64,000 nt of DNA from Polyangiaceae bacterium (GCA_016719945.1 JADJYE010000006.1:323501-387500), one strand, 5' to 3'. Shown: positions 41,440-58,467, counted from the first letter of the stretch. A program made the numbers and translations. Notes: generated by a model not told the origin, from the sequence alone.

Positions 41440-42961
41440 TCAAGCAGTCATGTACTGCGTGAACGTCGACAGGTCGTTGGCAGCGCCTCGCGCGGCCTCC
41501 AGGGACACGACGCGGCGCTTGGCCAGGTCCGCGAGCGACCGCTCGAGCGGGATCATGCCCTCGCCGCGGCCCGCCTGCATCGCGCTCTTGATCGACGCTG
41601 GCTTGGCGTCTCGGATCGAGGCAGCGACGCTGGCCGTGACGCGAAGCACCTCTGCTGCGAGCGCGCGCCCCCCTCCCTCGCGCGGCAGGAGGCGTTGGGC
41701 CACGACGGCGCGCAGCGAGTCGGCCAGCATCACCCGGATCTGTCCTTGCCGCTCGGGGGCGTAGGTGTCGATCACCCGCTCGATCGCGCTCACAGCGCCC
41801 CGGCTGTGGAGGCTGGCGAGCACGAGGTGGCCGGTCTCCGCGGCCGTCAGGGCGAGCTGGATGCTCTCGGGGTCACGCATCTCGCCGATCAACAGGACGT
41901 CGGGGTCCTCCCGCAGGGCGTCGCGCAGTCCCGTCGCGAAATCGCGCGCGTCTCGTCCGATCTGCCGCTGTCGTACCAGGCTCGAGCCGTGGCTCGACAG
42001 GACGTACTCGATGGGGTCTTCGAGCGTCACGCACACCACGCTGCGCGACTCGATCGCGTGCTGCGCGAGCGCCGCCAGCGTCGTGCTCTTGCCCGAGCCG
42101 GTCGCGCCAGTCACCAGCACGAGCCCGTTCGGCAGGTGGCCGAGGTCGTCGATGGCGATCGGGAAGCCGAGGCTCCCGAGCGTCGGGACTCTGTCGGCCA
42201 AGACCCGGATCGCCATCGCGAGGCCACGCGAGGTGGCGTAGACGTTGACCCGCCCGCGCGCGCCGCCGGGGAGGTCGACCGACACGTCGGCCGAGGCCTT
42301 CTGCGCGAGGCGTGCGTCGAGCGCCGGGCCGACGGTCGACCGGGCGAGCTCGAGCAGCGGCTCCGAGATCGCCGCGTCGAGCGGGACGAGCCGACCGTGC
42401 ACGCGCGCCATCGGTGGGTCGCCCTCGGAGACGTGCACGTCGCTGGCGCCCATGCCGATCGCCCGCGTCACCAGCGCCTCGAGCGTGTTCGCGAGGCGGT
42501 AGGGGCGTGCTCGGCGCGAGCGTGGCAGCGGCGAAGGCGGCGAGCGCGGGCGCAGCGGGCGCCGCCAGAGGTGCGGGCTCCAGATGCAGGGGCGTCGCTC
42601 CGGTCGCAGGGGGAGCGGCGGCTGAGCTGGGCCTCTCTCGAGGCGCGACGGGGGCTCGCAGCACGATCGCGTCGATCGCGAGCGCCGCGCCCGGTCGCTT
42701 GGTGATGGTCAGCCGGAAGGCGCCGAGCCGCTCGACGTCGTGAGAGAGCTCGATCCGCCCCAGCTTGTCGAGCTGAGCGAGCCTGGCGTCGTCGAGCAGC
42801 TCGCCGAGCAGCTGGCGGAGCGCCTCGGTCGAGGTCGCTGGCATCGTCAGCTTCTTGGGCGCTCCCTGCGCGAACATACTCGGCGCCTTGTCGGTGCCGA
42901 GGCGCAGCTCGTTGGCGCCTTGTTGGTCCACGATGCGGAGCAGGCTGTCGAGCGCGGACAT
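41440..42961 (-). CDS. PilT/PilU-like type IV pilus ATPase with extra N-terminal domain, frameshifted
   Basis: The C-terminal ~340 residues (frame read from 42471 down to 41440) are a PilT-type retraction ATPase: ASDVHVSEGDPPMARVHGRL, Walker A GATGSGKST, CVTLEDPIEYV, LIGEMRDPES (Asp box) and TGHLVLASLHS (His box). Upstream, in another frame from ATG 42961, lies MSALDSLLRIVDQQGANELR ... LTMPATSTEALRQLLGELLD and a ~40-residue Ala/Pro linker, i.e. a second copy-like PilT N-terminal sensor domain. The frames join if one base is removed from the CCCC run (plus strand 42502-42505), giving PYRLANTLEALV and a ~506-residue protein. The indel may be an assembly error. Confidence 0.82.
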
Positions 42962-43035
42962 CGGCCAGGCAGCATAGCGGTCCGTGCGTGCGCGGTATTC
43001 CCCGCCGTGGTAGCGCAACCGTCCAGCTGCGCCCC

Positions 43036-48379
<5,344 letters not shown>

Positions 48380-48405
48380 CTCGTCGAGGTCCCGTCAGTC
48401 CGCGC

Positions 48406-49227
48406 TCAGTTCCAGTTGGCGGTCTCGGACGCCCGCGTGAGCGCGCGCTCGACGTCGACGCGGTCGGGGGCCTGTGGCGCCGCGCTCAGGTAAAAGGCGA
48501 GGTCGGCGGCGGCGGCGGCTCTCGCGCCGAGGGCGAGCGCGTGCAGCCCACGGTCGCGACGCGCAGGGACTCCCGCGTCCAGCTTGACGAGGCGATCGCA
48601 CACCACGAGCGCTCCGCGGTGGTCCCTCCGCTGCTCGTGGATCGTGCGGAGGTTGGTGAGCATGCGAACCAGGACGCCGCGCATGTCCAGGGGCTCGAGG
48701 TGCGCGGCGCGGACCTCGGCGGACGGGCCGAGCACGCGGCGCACGAGCTCGCGCAGATCGGCCGGAGCGAGCGCGCGCATCCGGTCGAACGGGTCGACGA
48801 TCGCGCCGTTCGGCCCCCCCAGGCGCACCAGGACGTGGCCCGGGAAGCCGAGGATGTCGGCGACGACCCCGGCGCGTCGCGCGACCGCCGAGATGATCAC
48901 GGCGAGCGAGACCGGGATGCCGAGCCTGCGCTCGAGCACGTCGGGCACGTAGCTGTTGCGCGGGTCGTTGTAGTCCGCCCGGTTGCCTCGCAGCCCGGCC
49001 GTCCGGTAGAGCACGTCGGCCAGCACCGCCAGCTGCTCCTGGATCGTGGAGCTACGGTCGAGCCTCGCCGAGGTCGCGTCCGCGAGCGCGTCCAGGCGAG
49101 CGCGGGTCTGGGCGAGGTCCAAGCTCGGGCGCGCGTCGCGAGCGATGATGAGCGCGCCGTCCTCGACTGTCGCGAGGGGGGACTCCAGGAGCGACCTCAG
49201 CGCGCCGATCGATGTCGGCCGGGTCAC
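48406..49227 (-). CDS. SirB1-like transglutaminase-fold protein
   Basis: A 273-residue protein of the SirB1 / transglutaminase-like superfamily (core around residues 75-175): LRGNRADYNDPRNSYVPDVL, LERRLGIPVSLAVIISAVAR, GVVADILGFPGHVLVRLGGP, IVDPFDRMRAL. It lacks an obvious catalytic Cys in the usual place, as in many SirB1 proteins. A C-terminal TPR-like helical part follows. GTG 49227 start overlaps the stop of the Pro-rich protein gene by 4 bp. Convergent with uvrA. Molecular function unknown. Confidence 0.85.
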   Translation of the reverse strand: MTRPTSIGALRSLLESPLATVEDGALIIARDARPSLDLAQTRARLDALADATSARLDRSSTIQEQLAVLADVLYRTAGLRGNRADYNDPRNSYVPDVLERRLGIPVSLAVIISAVARRAGVVADILGFPGHVLVRLGGPNGAIVDPFDRMRALAPADLRELVRRVLGPSAEVRAAHLEPLDMRGVLVRMLTNLRTIHEQRRDHRGALVVCDRLVKLDAGVPARRDRGLHALALGARAAAAADLAFYLSAAPQAPDRVDVERALTRASETANWN

Positions 49228-50021
49228 GGTCCCCTCGGGTTGCGGGGCTGCGCTCCGCCTGACCTCGTGCCGGGCGCCGGCGCGCTGGTGACGTCCGGGG
49301 CGGCGCTCGCGTCGGTCGGCGCTGGGGCGGACACGGCCGGGCGGGCGGTCCGCGCGGAGGGCCTGGGGAACGCGCGCTTGGCGCTGGGCGCCACGCGGGT
49401 CGTGCCCTCGGCGTCCGCGGTGGCGGCGTGCTTCTCCTTCTTGCTCTTCTTCTTGCTCTTCACCTTCGCGCTCGCCGCGGGCTCTTCCTCTGTCTCCGCG
49501 CCCGACCGCATGACGAGGAAGGCGCCCCCCAGAGCGAGGAGCAGGACACCGAGCACACCTAGCAGCACGAGCGCTCGTCGGTTCGCCCGCGCCGACTTCA
49601 CGATGGGCACCGCCATCGCCGATGCTTCCAGGGAGACCTCGCCGTCGCCTGGCTTGGCCTCCGAGAGCGGGAGCTGAGGCGCCCCGAGGTTCGACGCCGC
49701 GGGCGGCCCGAGCAGCGGGTCAGGCACCGGGGCGATCGGGGGCGCTGCCAGCGCGAGCTCGATCGGAGGTGGCGCCGAGGCGGTCGCTTGGGCGGCCGGC
49801 GTCGGGCCGGGCGCGACCGCTTGGGCGACGGGCGACGTGGCCGGCGCTTGGGCGCTCGCCTCGGTCGGGGGCCCGCCGAGGGATGGGAAGGGTGCCACCG
49901 CCATCGCCGACCCAGGCGGTGGCGGCGGCGGGAACGCCATCCCGCCACCGCTCGTCGCGGGGGGATTCGCTGCGAGCTCGGTCGAGCCCGGCCAGCCGGG
50001 CGGCGGAGCTTGCTGGGTCAT
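49224..50021 (-). CDS. Pro/Ala-rich single-pass membrane protein
   Basis: A 265-residue protein: residues 1-~140 are Pro/Ala-rich, disordered; one membrane segment near 150 (ALVLLGVLGVLLLALGGAFLV) is followed by a Lys/Ser/Glu-rich stretch (AKVKSKKKSKKEKHAA) and another Pro/Ala/Ser tail. No enzymatic motif. The layout (long cytoplasmic disordered part, one helix, periplasmic tail) matches signalling-associated membrane proteins near Ser/Thr kinases. It follows the kinase gene by 29 bp and precedes the SirB1-like gene with a 4-bp overlap; it could be a kinase substrate (inference). Confidence 0.7.
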   Translation of the reverse strand: MTQQAPPPGWPGSTELAANPPATSGGGMAFPPPPPPGSAMAVAPFPSLGGPPTEASAQAPATSPVAQAVAPGPTPAAQATASAPPPIELALAAPPIAPVPDPLLGPPAASNLGAPQLPLSEAKPGDGEVSLEASAMAVPIVKSARANRRALVLLGVLGVLLLALGGAFLVMRSGAETEEEPAASAKVKSKKKSKKEKHAATADAEGTTRVAPSAKRAFPRPSARTARPAVSAPAPTDASAAPDVTSAPAPGTRSGGAQPRNPRGP

Positions 50022-50050
50022 CGGACTCCTAGCCTACACCGAAGCCGCGG

Positions 50051-52231
<2,181 letters not shown>

Positions 52232-52474
52232 CAGCAGGGCGGAAGCCCCCAGACCGGACGCTCCTTCGAGCGGCGCGGCCGGCGCGGAAAACCCAGAACC
52301 AGAGGGGGTTATGGCGCTTCGGAAGAGTCTCACGACCCTTATGACGGGCGAGTGAGACAAATGACGACGGGGGTGGGATGAAAAAACTGTGGGGGGTTGA
52401 CCTCGGTTGGGAGCGGACCCCGGAAACTCTCTCAGACCTTGGGGCCACGCGCTAGTGTTCCCTTCGACGCACCC
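52232..52474. other. divergent spacer between the Ser/Thr kinase and nadC
   Basis: A 243-bp stretch with no gene. It must carry promoters for both directions. A TTGACC at 52397-52402 and a TAGTGT at 52453-52458 are the only hexamer-like signals noticed; neither pair is spaced convincingly, so no promoter is called. Confidence 0.4.
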
Positions 52475-53326
52475 ATGCTCACCCGACCCGTCCTCGACCC
52501 CATCATCGAGCGCGCCCTCGTGGAAGATCTCGCCGGAGGCGACCTCACGGTCGAGGCCTGTGTCGACCCCGACGAGCGCGCCACGGCCGTCGCCCTCGCG
52601 AAGGCCCCCCTCGTCTTGTGCGGCTCCGACGTTTTCCGTCGCGTCTTCGAGATCCTGGACGCCAGCGTCCGGTTCGAGCAGCTGGCCGAAGAGGCGGCGA
52701 GCGTCGCGAAGGGCACCGTGGTCTGGCGACTCGAGGGTCCGGCCCGTTCCTTGCTCATGGGCGAGCGGACGGCTCTGAACCTCGTCCAGCGGATGAGCGG
52801 CATCGCCACCCTCGCCCGCACCTACGTTGGCGCCCTGCCTCCCGGCTCGACCACTCGCATCACCGACACCCGCAAGACCACCCCCGGCCTGAGGGCGCTC
52901 GAGCGGTACGCGGTTCGCGTCGGCGGAGCCCACAACCATCGCAACGACCTGGGCAGCGCCGTCATGATCAAGGACAACCACATCGTAGCGAGCGGCGGCA
53001 TCGCCGCGGCCGTCGAGCGGGCTCGACGGCGCGCGCCGCACACGAGCCGCATCGAGGTCGAGGTGACCACCCTCGACCAGCTCGAGCAGGCGATCTCGGC
53101 CAGAGCCGACATCATCATGCTCGACAACTTCAGCGACGAGCTCACGCGGCGCGCCATGGCCCGGGTCAAGGAGCTGCCTGCGCGGCCCTTGGTCGAGGCG
53201 TCCGGAGGCATCACGCTGGAGCGGGTCGCGCGGCTCGGCGAGATCGGCGTCGATGTGATCAGCGTGGGTGCGCTCACGCACTCGGCACCCGCGGCGGACA
53301 TCTCGCTGGATTTCGTCCTGTCTTGA
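52475..53326 (+). CDS. nadC: nicotinate-nucleotide diphosphorylase (carboxylating)
   Basis: Converts quinolinate and PRPP to nicotinate mononucleotide in de novo NAD synthesis. The 283-residue protein has VEDLAGGDLTVEACVD, GERTALNLVQRMSGIATLA, TRITDTRKTTPGLRALERYA, VRVGGAHNHRNDLGSAVMIK, DNHIVASGG, VEVTTLDQ, IIMLDNFSD and VEASGGITLERVARL: the PRPP and quinolinate binding motifs of NadC. ATG 52475 gives the usual start. The biotin ligase gene starts within the nadC stop (TTGA), so the two are coupled, an arrangement seen in many bacteria. Confidence 0.97.
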   Translation: MLTRPVLDPIIERALVEDLAGGDLTVEACVDPDERATAVALAKAPLVLCGSDVFRRVFEILDASVRFEQLAEEAASVAKGTVVWRLEGPARSLLMGERTALNLVQRMSGIATLARTYVGALPPGSTTRITDTRKTTPGLRALERYAVRVGGAHNHRNDLGSAVMIKDNHIVASGGIAAAVERARRRAPHTSRIEVEVTTLDQLEQAISARADIIMLDNFSDELTRRAMARVKELPARPLVEASGGITLERVARLGEIGVDVISVGALTHSAPAADISLDFVLS

Positions 53327-54135
53327 GCTGCGCCGCGCTCGACGGCGCGCGCATCGTCGCCCGCATCGCGCAGCTTCGCCCCGGTCCCGCCGCGCCGGTG
53401 ATCGTGAAGGCGAGCACCGGCTCCACGAACGACGACGCCAAGGCGCTCGCGCGGAGCGGACCGGTCCACGGCGCCGTCGTGCTCGCCGAAGCGCAGACGC
53501 ATGGGCGCGGGCGCAGCGGCAGCCGCTGGTACTCGCCCGCGGGCGAGAACCTCACGCTGTCGATCGTGCTGCTGCCGGGGGCGATCGGCGCCTCCACGGC
53601 CACGTTCTCGCTCGTGGTCGGGCTGTGCGTCGCGCGCGCGGTGGAGGCCGCTGCCGGGGGCTCGCTGCGCGCCGGAGTGAAGTGGCCCAACGACGTGCTC
53701 GTCGAGCGACGCAAGATCGCCGGTGTCCTGATCGAGGGCGCGTCGGGCCAAGGTCGCGCGACCCTCGTGGTTGGCGTCGGCGTCAACGTCGGCTCTCGCT
53801 CCTTCCCGCCCGAGCTCTCCGAGCTGGCGACGTCGCTCGCGCGCGAAGGCGCGCTCGACGTCGACCGCAGCCTGGTCGCCGCAGACATCGTCGCTGGCGT
53901 GCTGGACGCCTGGGACGCGTTCGCGAGCGCGGGGCTCGAGCCCTGGCTGGGCGAGCTCGCGCGGCGCGACGCGCTCCGCGGGCGCAGCGTGCGAGTCGAA
54001 GCCGTGTCTGGGGTCGCCGAGGGGATCGCCCCGGACGGGCGCCTGCTCGTGCGTACGCCGCCGGGCGACTTGGTGAGCGTCGTCGCGGGGCACGTCGAGC
54101 TCCTCGACCTGCCCGCCCAGTCGCCGGCGCGCTGA
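53323..54135 (+). CDS. birA: biotin--[acetyl-CoA-carboxylase] ligase
   Basis: Attaches biotin to carboxylase carrier proteins via biotinyl-AMP. The 270-residue protein has the biotin-binding region STGSTNDDAKALAR and VVLAEAQTHGRGRSGSRWYS, the motif LTLSIVLLPGA, GVKWPNDVLV (catalytic Lys) and IAGVLIEGASGQG followed by VVGVGVNVG, then a short SH3-like C-terminal domain. There is no N-terminal helix-turn-helix, so it is a monofunctional ligase without repressor role. Start is TTG 53323, overlapping the nadC stop by 4 bases; no other start suits. Confidence 0.95.
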   Translation: MSCAALDGARIVARIAQLRPGPAAPVIVKASTGSTNDDAKALARSGPVHGAVVLAEAQTHGRGRSGSRWYSPAGENLTLSIVLLPGAIGASTATFSLVVGLCVARAVEAAAGGSLRAGVKWPNDVLVERRKIAGVLIEGASGQGRATLVVGVGVNVGSRSFPPELSELATSLAREGALDVDRSLVAADIVAGVLDAWDAFASAGLEPWLGELARRDALRGRSVRVEAVSGVAEGIAPDGRLLVRTPPGDLVSVVAGHVELLDLPAQSPAR

Positions 54136-54138
54136 GGG

Positions 54139-55101
54139 TCAGCGCTGCTTCTGCTTCGCGGCGTGCCACGCCTTCGTGTCGTGACCCACGAGGCACGACG
54201 CCAGCATGCAGTCGCGCAGCGCTCGCTCCTGGTAGGTGGCGGACGCGTGGGTCGCGGCCGAGCCGAGCAAGAAGACGGCGCGGCTGTTGACCATCTCCGC
54301 GCGGGACACGCGACGTGACCCGGTCTCGACGGCGAGATCGACGCCCCGCGCCTCGAGCATCTTGGCCAGCTTCTCGCCGTTCGTCAGCGGCTTGCCGGCC
54401 ACCGCGTAGCTGACGAGCTTGTGCCTCTTCTCAGGCTCCGAGGCGAAGTCGGCGAACGCACCGAGCTCCCCGTACAGGGCGTCGAACAGGTACACCTCAC
54501 GCAGGTCGACGCCGCCCCGCTGCGCGGCGGCGGCGGCCGCCCGATAGCCCCCCGAGTGAGCCGAGGCGACCACGCGCCCTGCTCCCTTCGCGGAGCCGAG
54601 CCCCGCGTCGCCGAGCGCCTTCGAAGCCGCCTTGGTCGCGCACAGCTCGAGCACCTCGGACAGCAGCCGCGCGACGCCGCCGCTCTTCATCAGCTTGCCG
54701 AAGTCTCCATCCGAAGCGTCGACGGGGCCCTGAGGGACGACGAGGATCGCGTTCTGTTTGCTCTCGACGACCTGCTCGCGCAGCGCGTGGGCGCCGATGA
54801 CGCGCCTCGCGGTCGTGTTGTGCCCGTGGAAGTGCACGACGACGTCGACCTTCTTCGAGGCGGGCAAGCGGTAGCTGGCGGGCACGAACACGACGACGGT
54901 CGGGTCGTCGTAGACGCTGCCCTTCATCGGGTAGGGCGCCGCCTTCGCGGCGAGCGTGAGCGTCGTGCCGCCGCTCCCGGCCTTGATCTCGGTCACCCCG
55001 ACCTTCGGCGGCGCCTTCCTGCCGGCGGCGCCCGCCTCCCCGCCGACCGTCGCGGCGAGGGCCGCGGCTACGAGCCCCGAGATCGCGCCACGCCTCAGCA
55101 T
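54139..55101 (-). CDS. exported alpha/beta hydrolase-like protein
   Basis: A 320-residue exported protein (signal ISGLVAAALAATVGGEAGAA). An alpha/beta hydrolase-type fold is suggested by VDVVVHFHGHNTTARRV, NAILVVPQGP, and the nucleophile-elbow-like VVASAHSGGYRAAAAAA (Ser in HSGG). The catalytic acid and His are not assigned with confidence. Basic C-terminus (WHAAKQKQR). Start ATG 55101. Convergent with birA (3 bp apart) and divergent from queE. Likely esterase/peptidase-like enzyme in the periplasm, but substrate unknown. Confidence 0.75.
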   Translation of the reverse strand: MLRRGAISGLVAAALAATVGGEAGAAGRKAPPKVGVTEIKAGSGGTTLTLAAKAAPYPMKGSVYDDPTVVVFVPASYRLPASKKVDVVVHFHGHNTTARRVIGAHALREQVVESKQNAILVVPQGPVDASDGDFGKLMKSGGVARLLSEVLELCATKAASKALGDAGLGSAKGAGRVVASAHSGGYRAAAAAAQRGGVDLREVYLFDALYGELGAFADFASEPEKRHKLVSYAVAGKPLTNGEKLAKMLEARGVDLAVETGSRRVSRAEMVNSRAVFLLGSAATHASATYQERALRDCMLASCLVGHDTKAWHAAKQKQR

Positions 55102-55158
55102 GTCGACCGAGCTAGCAGCGAGCGCGTCTTTGGGCCAAAGAAGCGTCCAGGGCCGCAG

Positions 55159-55812
55159 GTGAAAGAAGACACGCTCGTCGTCCACGAGATCTACAAGAGC
55201 GTCCAAGGCGAATCGACGTTCGCTGGGGTGCCGTGCACCTTCGTGCGCCTCACGGGCTGCAACCTCCGCTGCTCGTGGTGCGACACGCCGCAGGCTTTCT
55301 ACAAGGGCACGCGAATGGCCCGCGCGACGGTGCTCGCGCGCGCCCTCGAGCTGGGCACTCCGCTGGTCGAGCTCACCGGCGGTGAGCCGCTCCTCCAGCC
55401 AGGCGCGCTGCCGTTGCTCGCCGAGCTGTGTGACGCCGGTCGCACCGTCCTCGTGGAGACGAGCGGCGAGGCCGACGTCTCGCGGGTCGATCGCCGCGTG
55501 CACAAGATCATGGACCTCAAGGCCCCCGCCTCCGGCGAGTCCCACAGGAACCGCTGGGCCAACCTCGCGCACATCGGTCCCCGCGACGAGCTCAAGTTCG
55601 TGCTCGCCGACCGCGTCGACTACGACTGGATGCGCGGCGTCATTCGCGAGCGCTCGCTCGCCGACCTCGGGTGCGCGCTGCTCGTCTCGCCCGTCTGGGG
55701 CCGGCTCGCGCCCGAGCTGCTCGTCGAGTGGCTGCTCCACGACGCGTTTCCGGTTCGTCTCAACATGCAGATCCACAAGGTGGTCTGGGGCAAGGACGCT
55801 GCGGGCGTGTGA
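55159..55812 (+). CDS. queE: 7-carboxy-7-deazaguanine synthase
   Basis: Radical-SAM enzyme of queuosine synthesis, turning 6-carboxy-tetrahydropterin into 7-carboxy-7-deazaguanine. The 217-residue protein has KSVQGESTFAGVPCTFVRLT, then CNLRCSWCDT with the cluster cysteines Cys34, Cys38 and Cys41, the ELTGGEPLLQP glycine motif and ETSGEADVSRV. Length fits the short QueE type. GTG 55159 is chosen as the start just before the first strand. Other queuosine genes are not in the window. A fabH-like gene follows 38 bp later. Confidence 0.96.
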   Translation: MKEDTLVVHEIYKSVQGESTFAGVPCTFVRLTGCNLRCSWCDTPQAFYKGTRMARATVLARALELGTPLVELTGGEPLLQPGALPLLAELCDAGRTVLVETSGEADVSRVDRRVHKIMDLKAPASGESHRNRWANLAHIGPRDELKFVLADRVDYDWMRGVIRERSLADLGCALLVSPVWGRLAPELLVEWLLHDAFPVRLNMQIHKVVWGKDAAGV

Positions 55813-55850
55813 CCGTGGCAGCCCGCGCGCTTCTGCGGTAGAGTCAGTGG

Positions 55851-56909
55851 ATGGTCCGCGCCAGCATCCTCGGCCTAGGCTCCTACGTCCCCGATCGCGT
55901 CGTCACCAACGATCAGATCCGCTTCCTCAACGAGAAGCACGAGGTCTGCGCGGAGCCGCAGACCGACACGAACCACGAGTGGATCAAGGCGCGCACCGGC
56001 ATCGAAGAGCGCCGCTACGTCCCGGCCGACTCCGGCTACGGCTCCAGCGACCTCGGTCTGTTCGCCGCCAAGCTCGCGATCGAAGACGCCGGCCTGACGC
56101 CCAAGGACATCGACTGCATCATCTTCGGCACGCTCTCTCCGGACATCCACTTCCCGGGCAACGCCGTCTTCTTGCAGTCGAAGCTGGGCATCGACGGCGA
56201 AGAGGGCTGCGCCTGCTACGACATCCGGCAGCAGTGCTCCGGCTTCGTGTACGGCCTGCAGATGGCCGACGCCTTCGTGCGCACCGGCCTCTACAAACAC
56301 GTGCTGCTCGTCGGCGCCGAGCTCCACAGCCACTCGCTCGACTTCACCACGCGCGGCCGCGACGTCATGGTCCTCTTCGGCGACGGCGCCGGCGCCGCGG
56401 TGATCGGCGCGCTCGAGACCGACGACGAAAAGGAGGGCATCCTCTACACCCACTGCCAGGCCGACGGCGCCGGCGCGATGGATCTGTATTTGAAGGTCTT
56501 CGAGATCGCGAAGGCGCCGTACGTCTACTACGACGCCAACGACCGCGAGCAGAACCAGATCAAGTACCCCCAGATGAACGGCAAGAAGGTCTTCCTCAAC
56601 GCCGTTCGCAACATGGTCGTCAGCGTCCAACGCGCGCTCAAGGAGTCGAAGCTCACGTGGGACGAGATCGACTGGTTCGTCCCTCACCAGGCCAACCTGC
56701 GGATCAACGAGGCCGTCGTGCAGTACGCCGAGATCCCGCCGGAGAAGGCGCTCAACACGATCCAGGTCTACGGCAACACGACGGCGGTGACGGTCCCGCT
56801 GACGATCGACCACTACCGCAAGCTCGGGAAGGTCAAGAAGGGCGATCGTATCCTCTCCACCGTCTTCGGCGCGGGGTTCACGTGGGGCTCGGCAATCTTC
56901 CGCGTCTAG
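55851..56909 (+). CDS. fabH: 3-oxoacyl-ACP synthase III (KAS III)-like
   Basis: Starts fatty-acid chains by condensing an acyl-CoA primer with malonyl-ACP. The 352-residue protein has the catalytic triad of KAS III: Cys129 in DIRQQCSGFVYG, His279 in VPHQANLRI and Asn309 in VYGNTTAVTVPL, plus HEWIKARTGIEERRY and GDGAGAAVIGA. At ~350 residues it is longer than E. coli FabH (317), as in the DpgA/branched-chain or specialised homologues; a role in another acyl-chain pathway cannot be excluded. The LamG-like lipoprotein gene starts inside its 3' end. Confidence 0.92.
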   Translation: MVRASILGLGSYVPDRVVTNDQIRFLNEKHEVCAEPQTDTNHEWIKARTGIEERRYVPADSGYGSSDLGLFAAKLAIEDAGLTPKDIDCIIFGTLSPDIHFPGNAVFLQSKLGIDGEEGCACYDIRQQCSGFVYGLQMADAFVRTGLYKHVLLVGAELHSHSLDFTTRGRDVMVLFGDGAGAAVIGALETDDEKEGILYTHCQADGAGAMDLYLKVFEIAKAPYVYYDANDREQNQIKYPQMNGKKVFLNAVRNMVVSVQRALKESKLTWDEIDWFVPHQANLRINEAVVQYAEIPPEKALNTIQVYGNTTAVTVPLTIDHYRKLGKVKKGDRILSTVFGAGFTWGSAIFRV

Positions 56910-57765
56910 CCGCCGCCGTCTCCGTCTGCGCTGCGCTCGCGTGCGGCGACTCCACGGGCACGGGTGGGTCGGGGGCGTCCGGTGGCGCGGGCGGCGCGCC
57001 TGGCAACGGAGGCGGCTCCGACGGCGGCGGTCCGGGCAGCGGCGGTACGTCGAGCAACGGCGGCGGCCCCTCCGGGGGGGGCGGCAGCAGCTCGAGCGTC
57101 CCGCTCACCGGCTGTGCTGCCGTGTTCGACGGCGTCGACGATCTCCTCGTCGCCGATGTCGGCGCCCTCGCGTCCACGGGCGACAACTTCTCCGTGGGGG
57201 CGTACTTGCGCCCAGTCCCCCTCTCCTCCGGCGAGGTCAACTTCGTCGCTGGCCGGCACCTCGACGGGAACAACAACGGCTTCTACCTGTCGCTCGCGGA
57301 GGACGGCGGCGTCGAGGCCCGCCTGATCGTGTTCGCCCCCTCGAGCACGTGCATCACGGCGGCCCCGCTGAGCCTCCCGTCCGACGGCTTCGTCCACGTG
57401 CTCGCCTCGTACTCGTCGCCGACCGCGCGCGTCTTCATCGATGGCCAGCTCGCGGCGACGATGACGTGCCCCGATGAAGCCGCGGACATCCCCAGCGAGA
57501 GCGTCTTCACGATCGGTCGCTCCGAGACCGGCGTGTTCCCCACGAGGGCGAGCTCGATCAGCTCGTCTACCTGCCCACCGCGCTCACCTCCGGCTTCGAC
57601 CCGGCGACGCTCGACTGCGACCTCGCGGAGCTCCGCGTAGACTTCGACGGAGTCTCTGCGGTCGAGACGTCGAGCGTGCCCGAGGCCTGCGAGGGCGTCT
57701 CCTTCCAGGTCGGCGAGGCAGCCGGGGCAGACGACGCAGACCCGACCTTCGTCTGCGAGCGGTAG
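56882..57765 (+). CDS. LamG/concanavalin-like lipoprotein, broken by a one-base frameshift
   Basis: From GTG 56882 (28 bp inside fabH) the product has lipobox AALAC (Cys near residue 20), a ~50-residue Gly/Ser/Asn linker, then a LamG-like jelly-roll (CAAVFDGVDDLLVADVG, FSVGAYLRPVPLSSGEVNFV, NGFYLSLAEDGGVEARL, VHVLASYSSPTARVFIDGQL, SVFTIGRSETGVF). At 57538-57541 (CCCC) the frame is lost; the continuation EGELDQLVYLPTALTSGFDP ... DLAELRVDFDGV ... DPTFVCER is in the next frame to TAG 57763-57765. Adding one C gives GVFPHEGELDQL and a 294-residue protein. So a deletion, real or an assembly error, is likely. Probable carbohydrate-binding surface lipoprotein. Confidence 0.78.
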
Positions 57766-57795
57766 GCAGCCGAGCCGACGGACTCGGCGTCTGAC

Positions 57796-58464
57796 TCAGA
57801 ACGCGCCGGTGAGGCCTGCGCTCACGCCCTCGTTCGACGCACCGGCGTAGGGGCGCAGTGGGAGAGCCTCGAGGTCGAGCCCAGCCTTGCCGCGCTCCTT
57901 GGGGTTCTTCAGGAAGTCGCCCTGGTAGATGACGATGCCGACGCCCACGCCGAGCAAGATCGCGCCGGCGCCGGCGACGAGCCCCGTCGCCACGCCGTAC
58001 GTCAGCTCGTCCTGGTCGGCCTTCGCGATCCCGTAGCCTGCGATGAAGCCCAGGTCCGCGTTGGCGCCACCTTGCTCGCCGATCCACACCCTGAGCCGCT
58101 CCCGCTCTCGGATGGCACCGTCGAGCTTCGCACCGAGCGGGATGGCCCCGATGAGCACGATCGTGCCCACCCCGATCAAGATGCACGAGACGCACACCGG
58201 CTCGGCGAGCTCCTCGGGGGCGCGGCGCTCGTCGATCACGGGCTCAGGCTCGGCTCGGCGCTCGTCGAGCGGTTCGGGGGCGACCTCCGCGGGCGGTGCG
58301 GTCTCGGCAGGGCGCGGAGGGGGGGCGCGCAGCGGCGCGAGGTCGTCGGTCGGCGGCTGGGACGGCTCCGACCCCGGGACCGGCTCTTCCGCGCCCTGAG
58401 CGCGAGCCTGCCTCGGCGCGAGCATCGCCGCGATGAGCAGGCCCGACAGCGCCGCTGTGCGCAC
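57796..58464 (-). CDS. exported membrane protein, hypothetical
   Basis: A 222-residue protein with a signal peptide (AALSGLLIAAMLAPRQARAQ), a ~70-residue Pro/Glu/Ala-rich segment, then two membrane-like helices (CILIGVGTIVLIGAIPLGA and GVATGLVAGAGAILLGVGVGIVIY) with a CVSC motif in front of the first. Start GTG 58464 lies 3 bp after the fbp stop, so it is read with fbp. No known family; the CVSC pair may bind metal or form a disulphide. Confidence 0.72.
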   Translation of the reverse strand: MRTAALSGLLIAAMLAPRQARAQGAEEPVPGSEPSQPPTDDLAPLRAPPPRPAETAPPAEVAPEPLDERRAEPEPVIDERRAPEELAEPVCVSCILIGVGTIVLIGAIPLGAKLDGAIRERERLRVWIGEQGGANADLGFIAGYGIAKADQDELTYGVATGLVAGAGAILLGVGVGIVIYQGDFLKNPKERGKAGLDLEALPLRPYAGASNEGVSAGLTGAF

Positions 58465-58467
58465 GCC

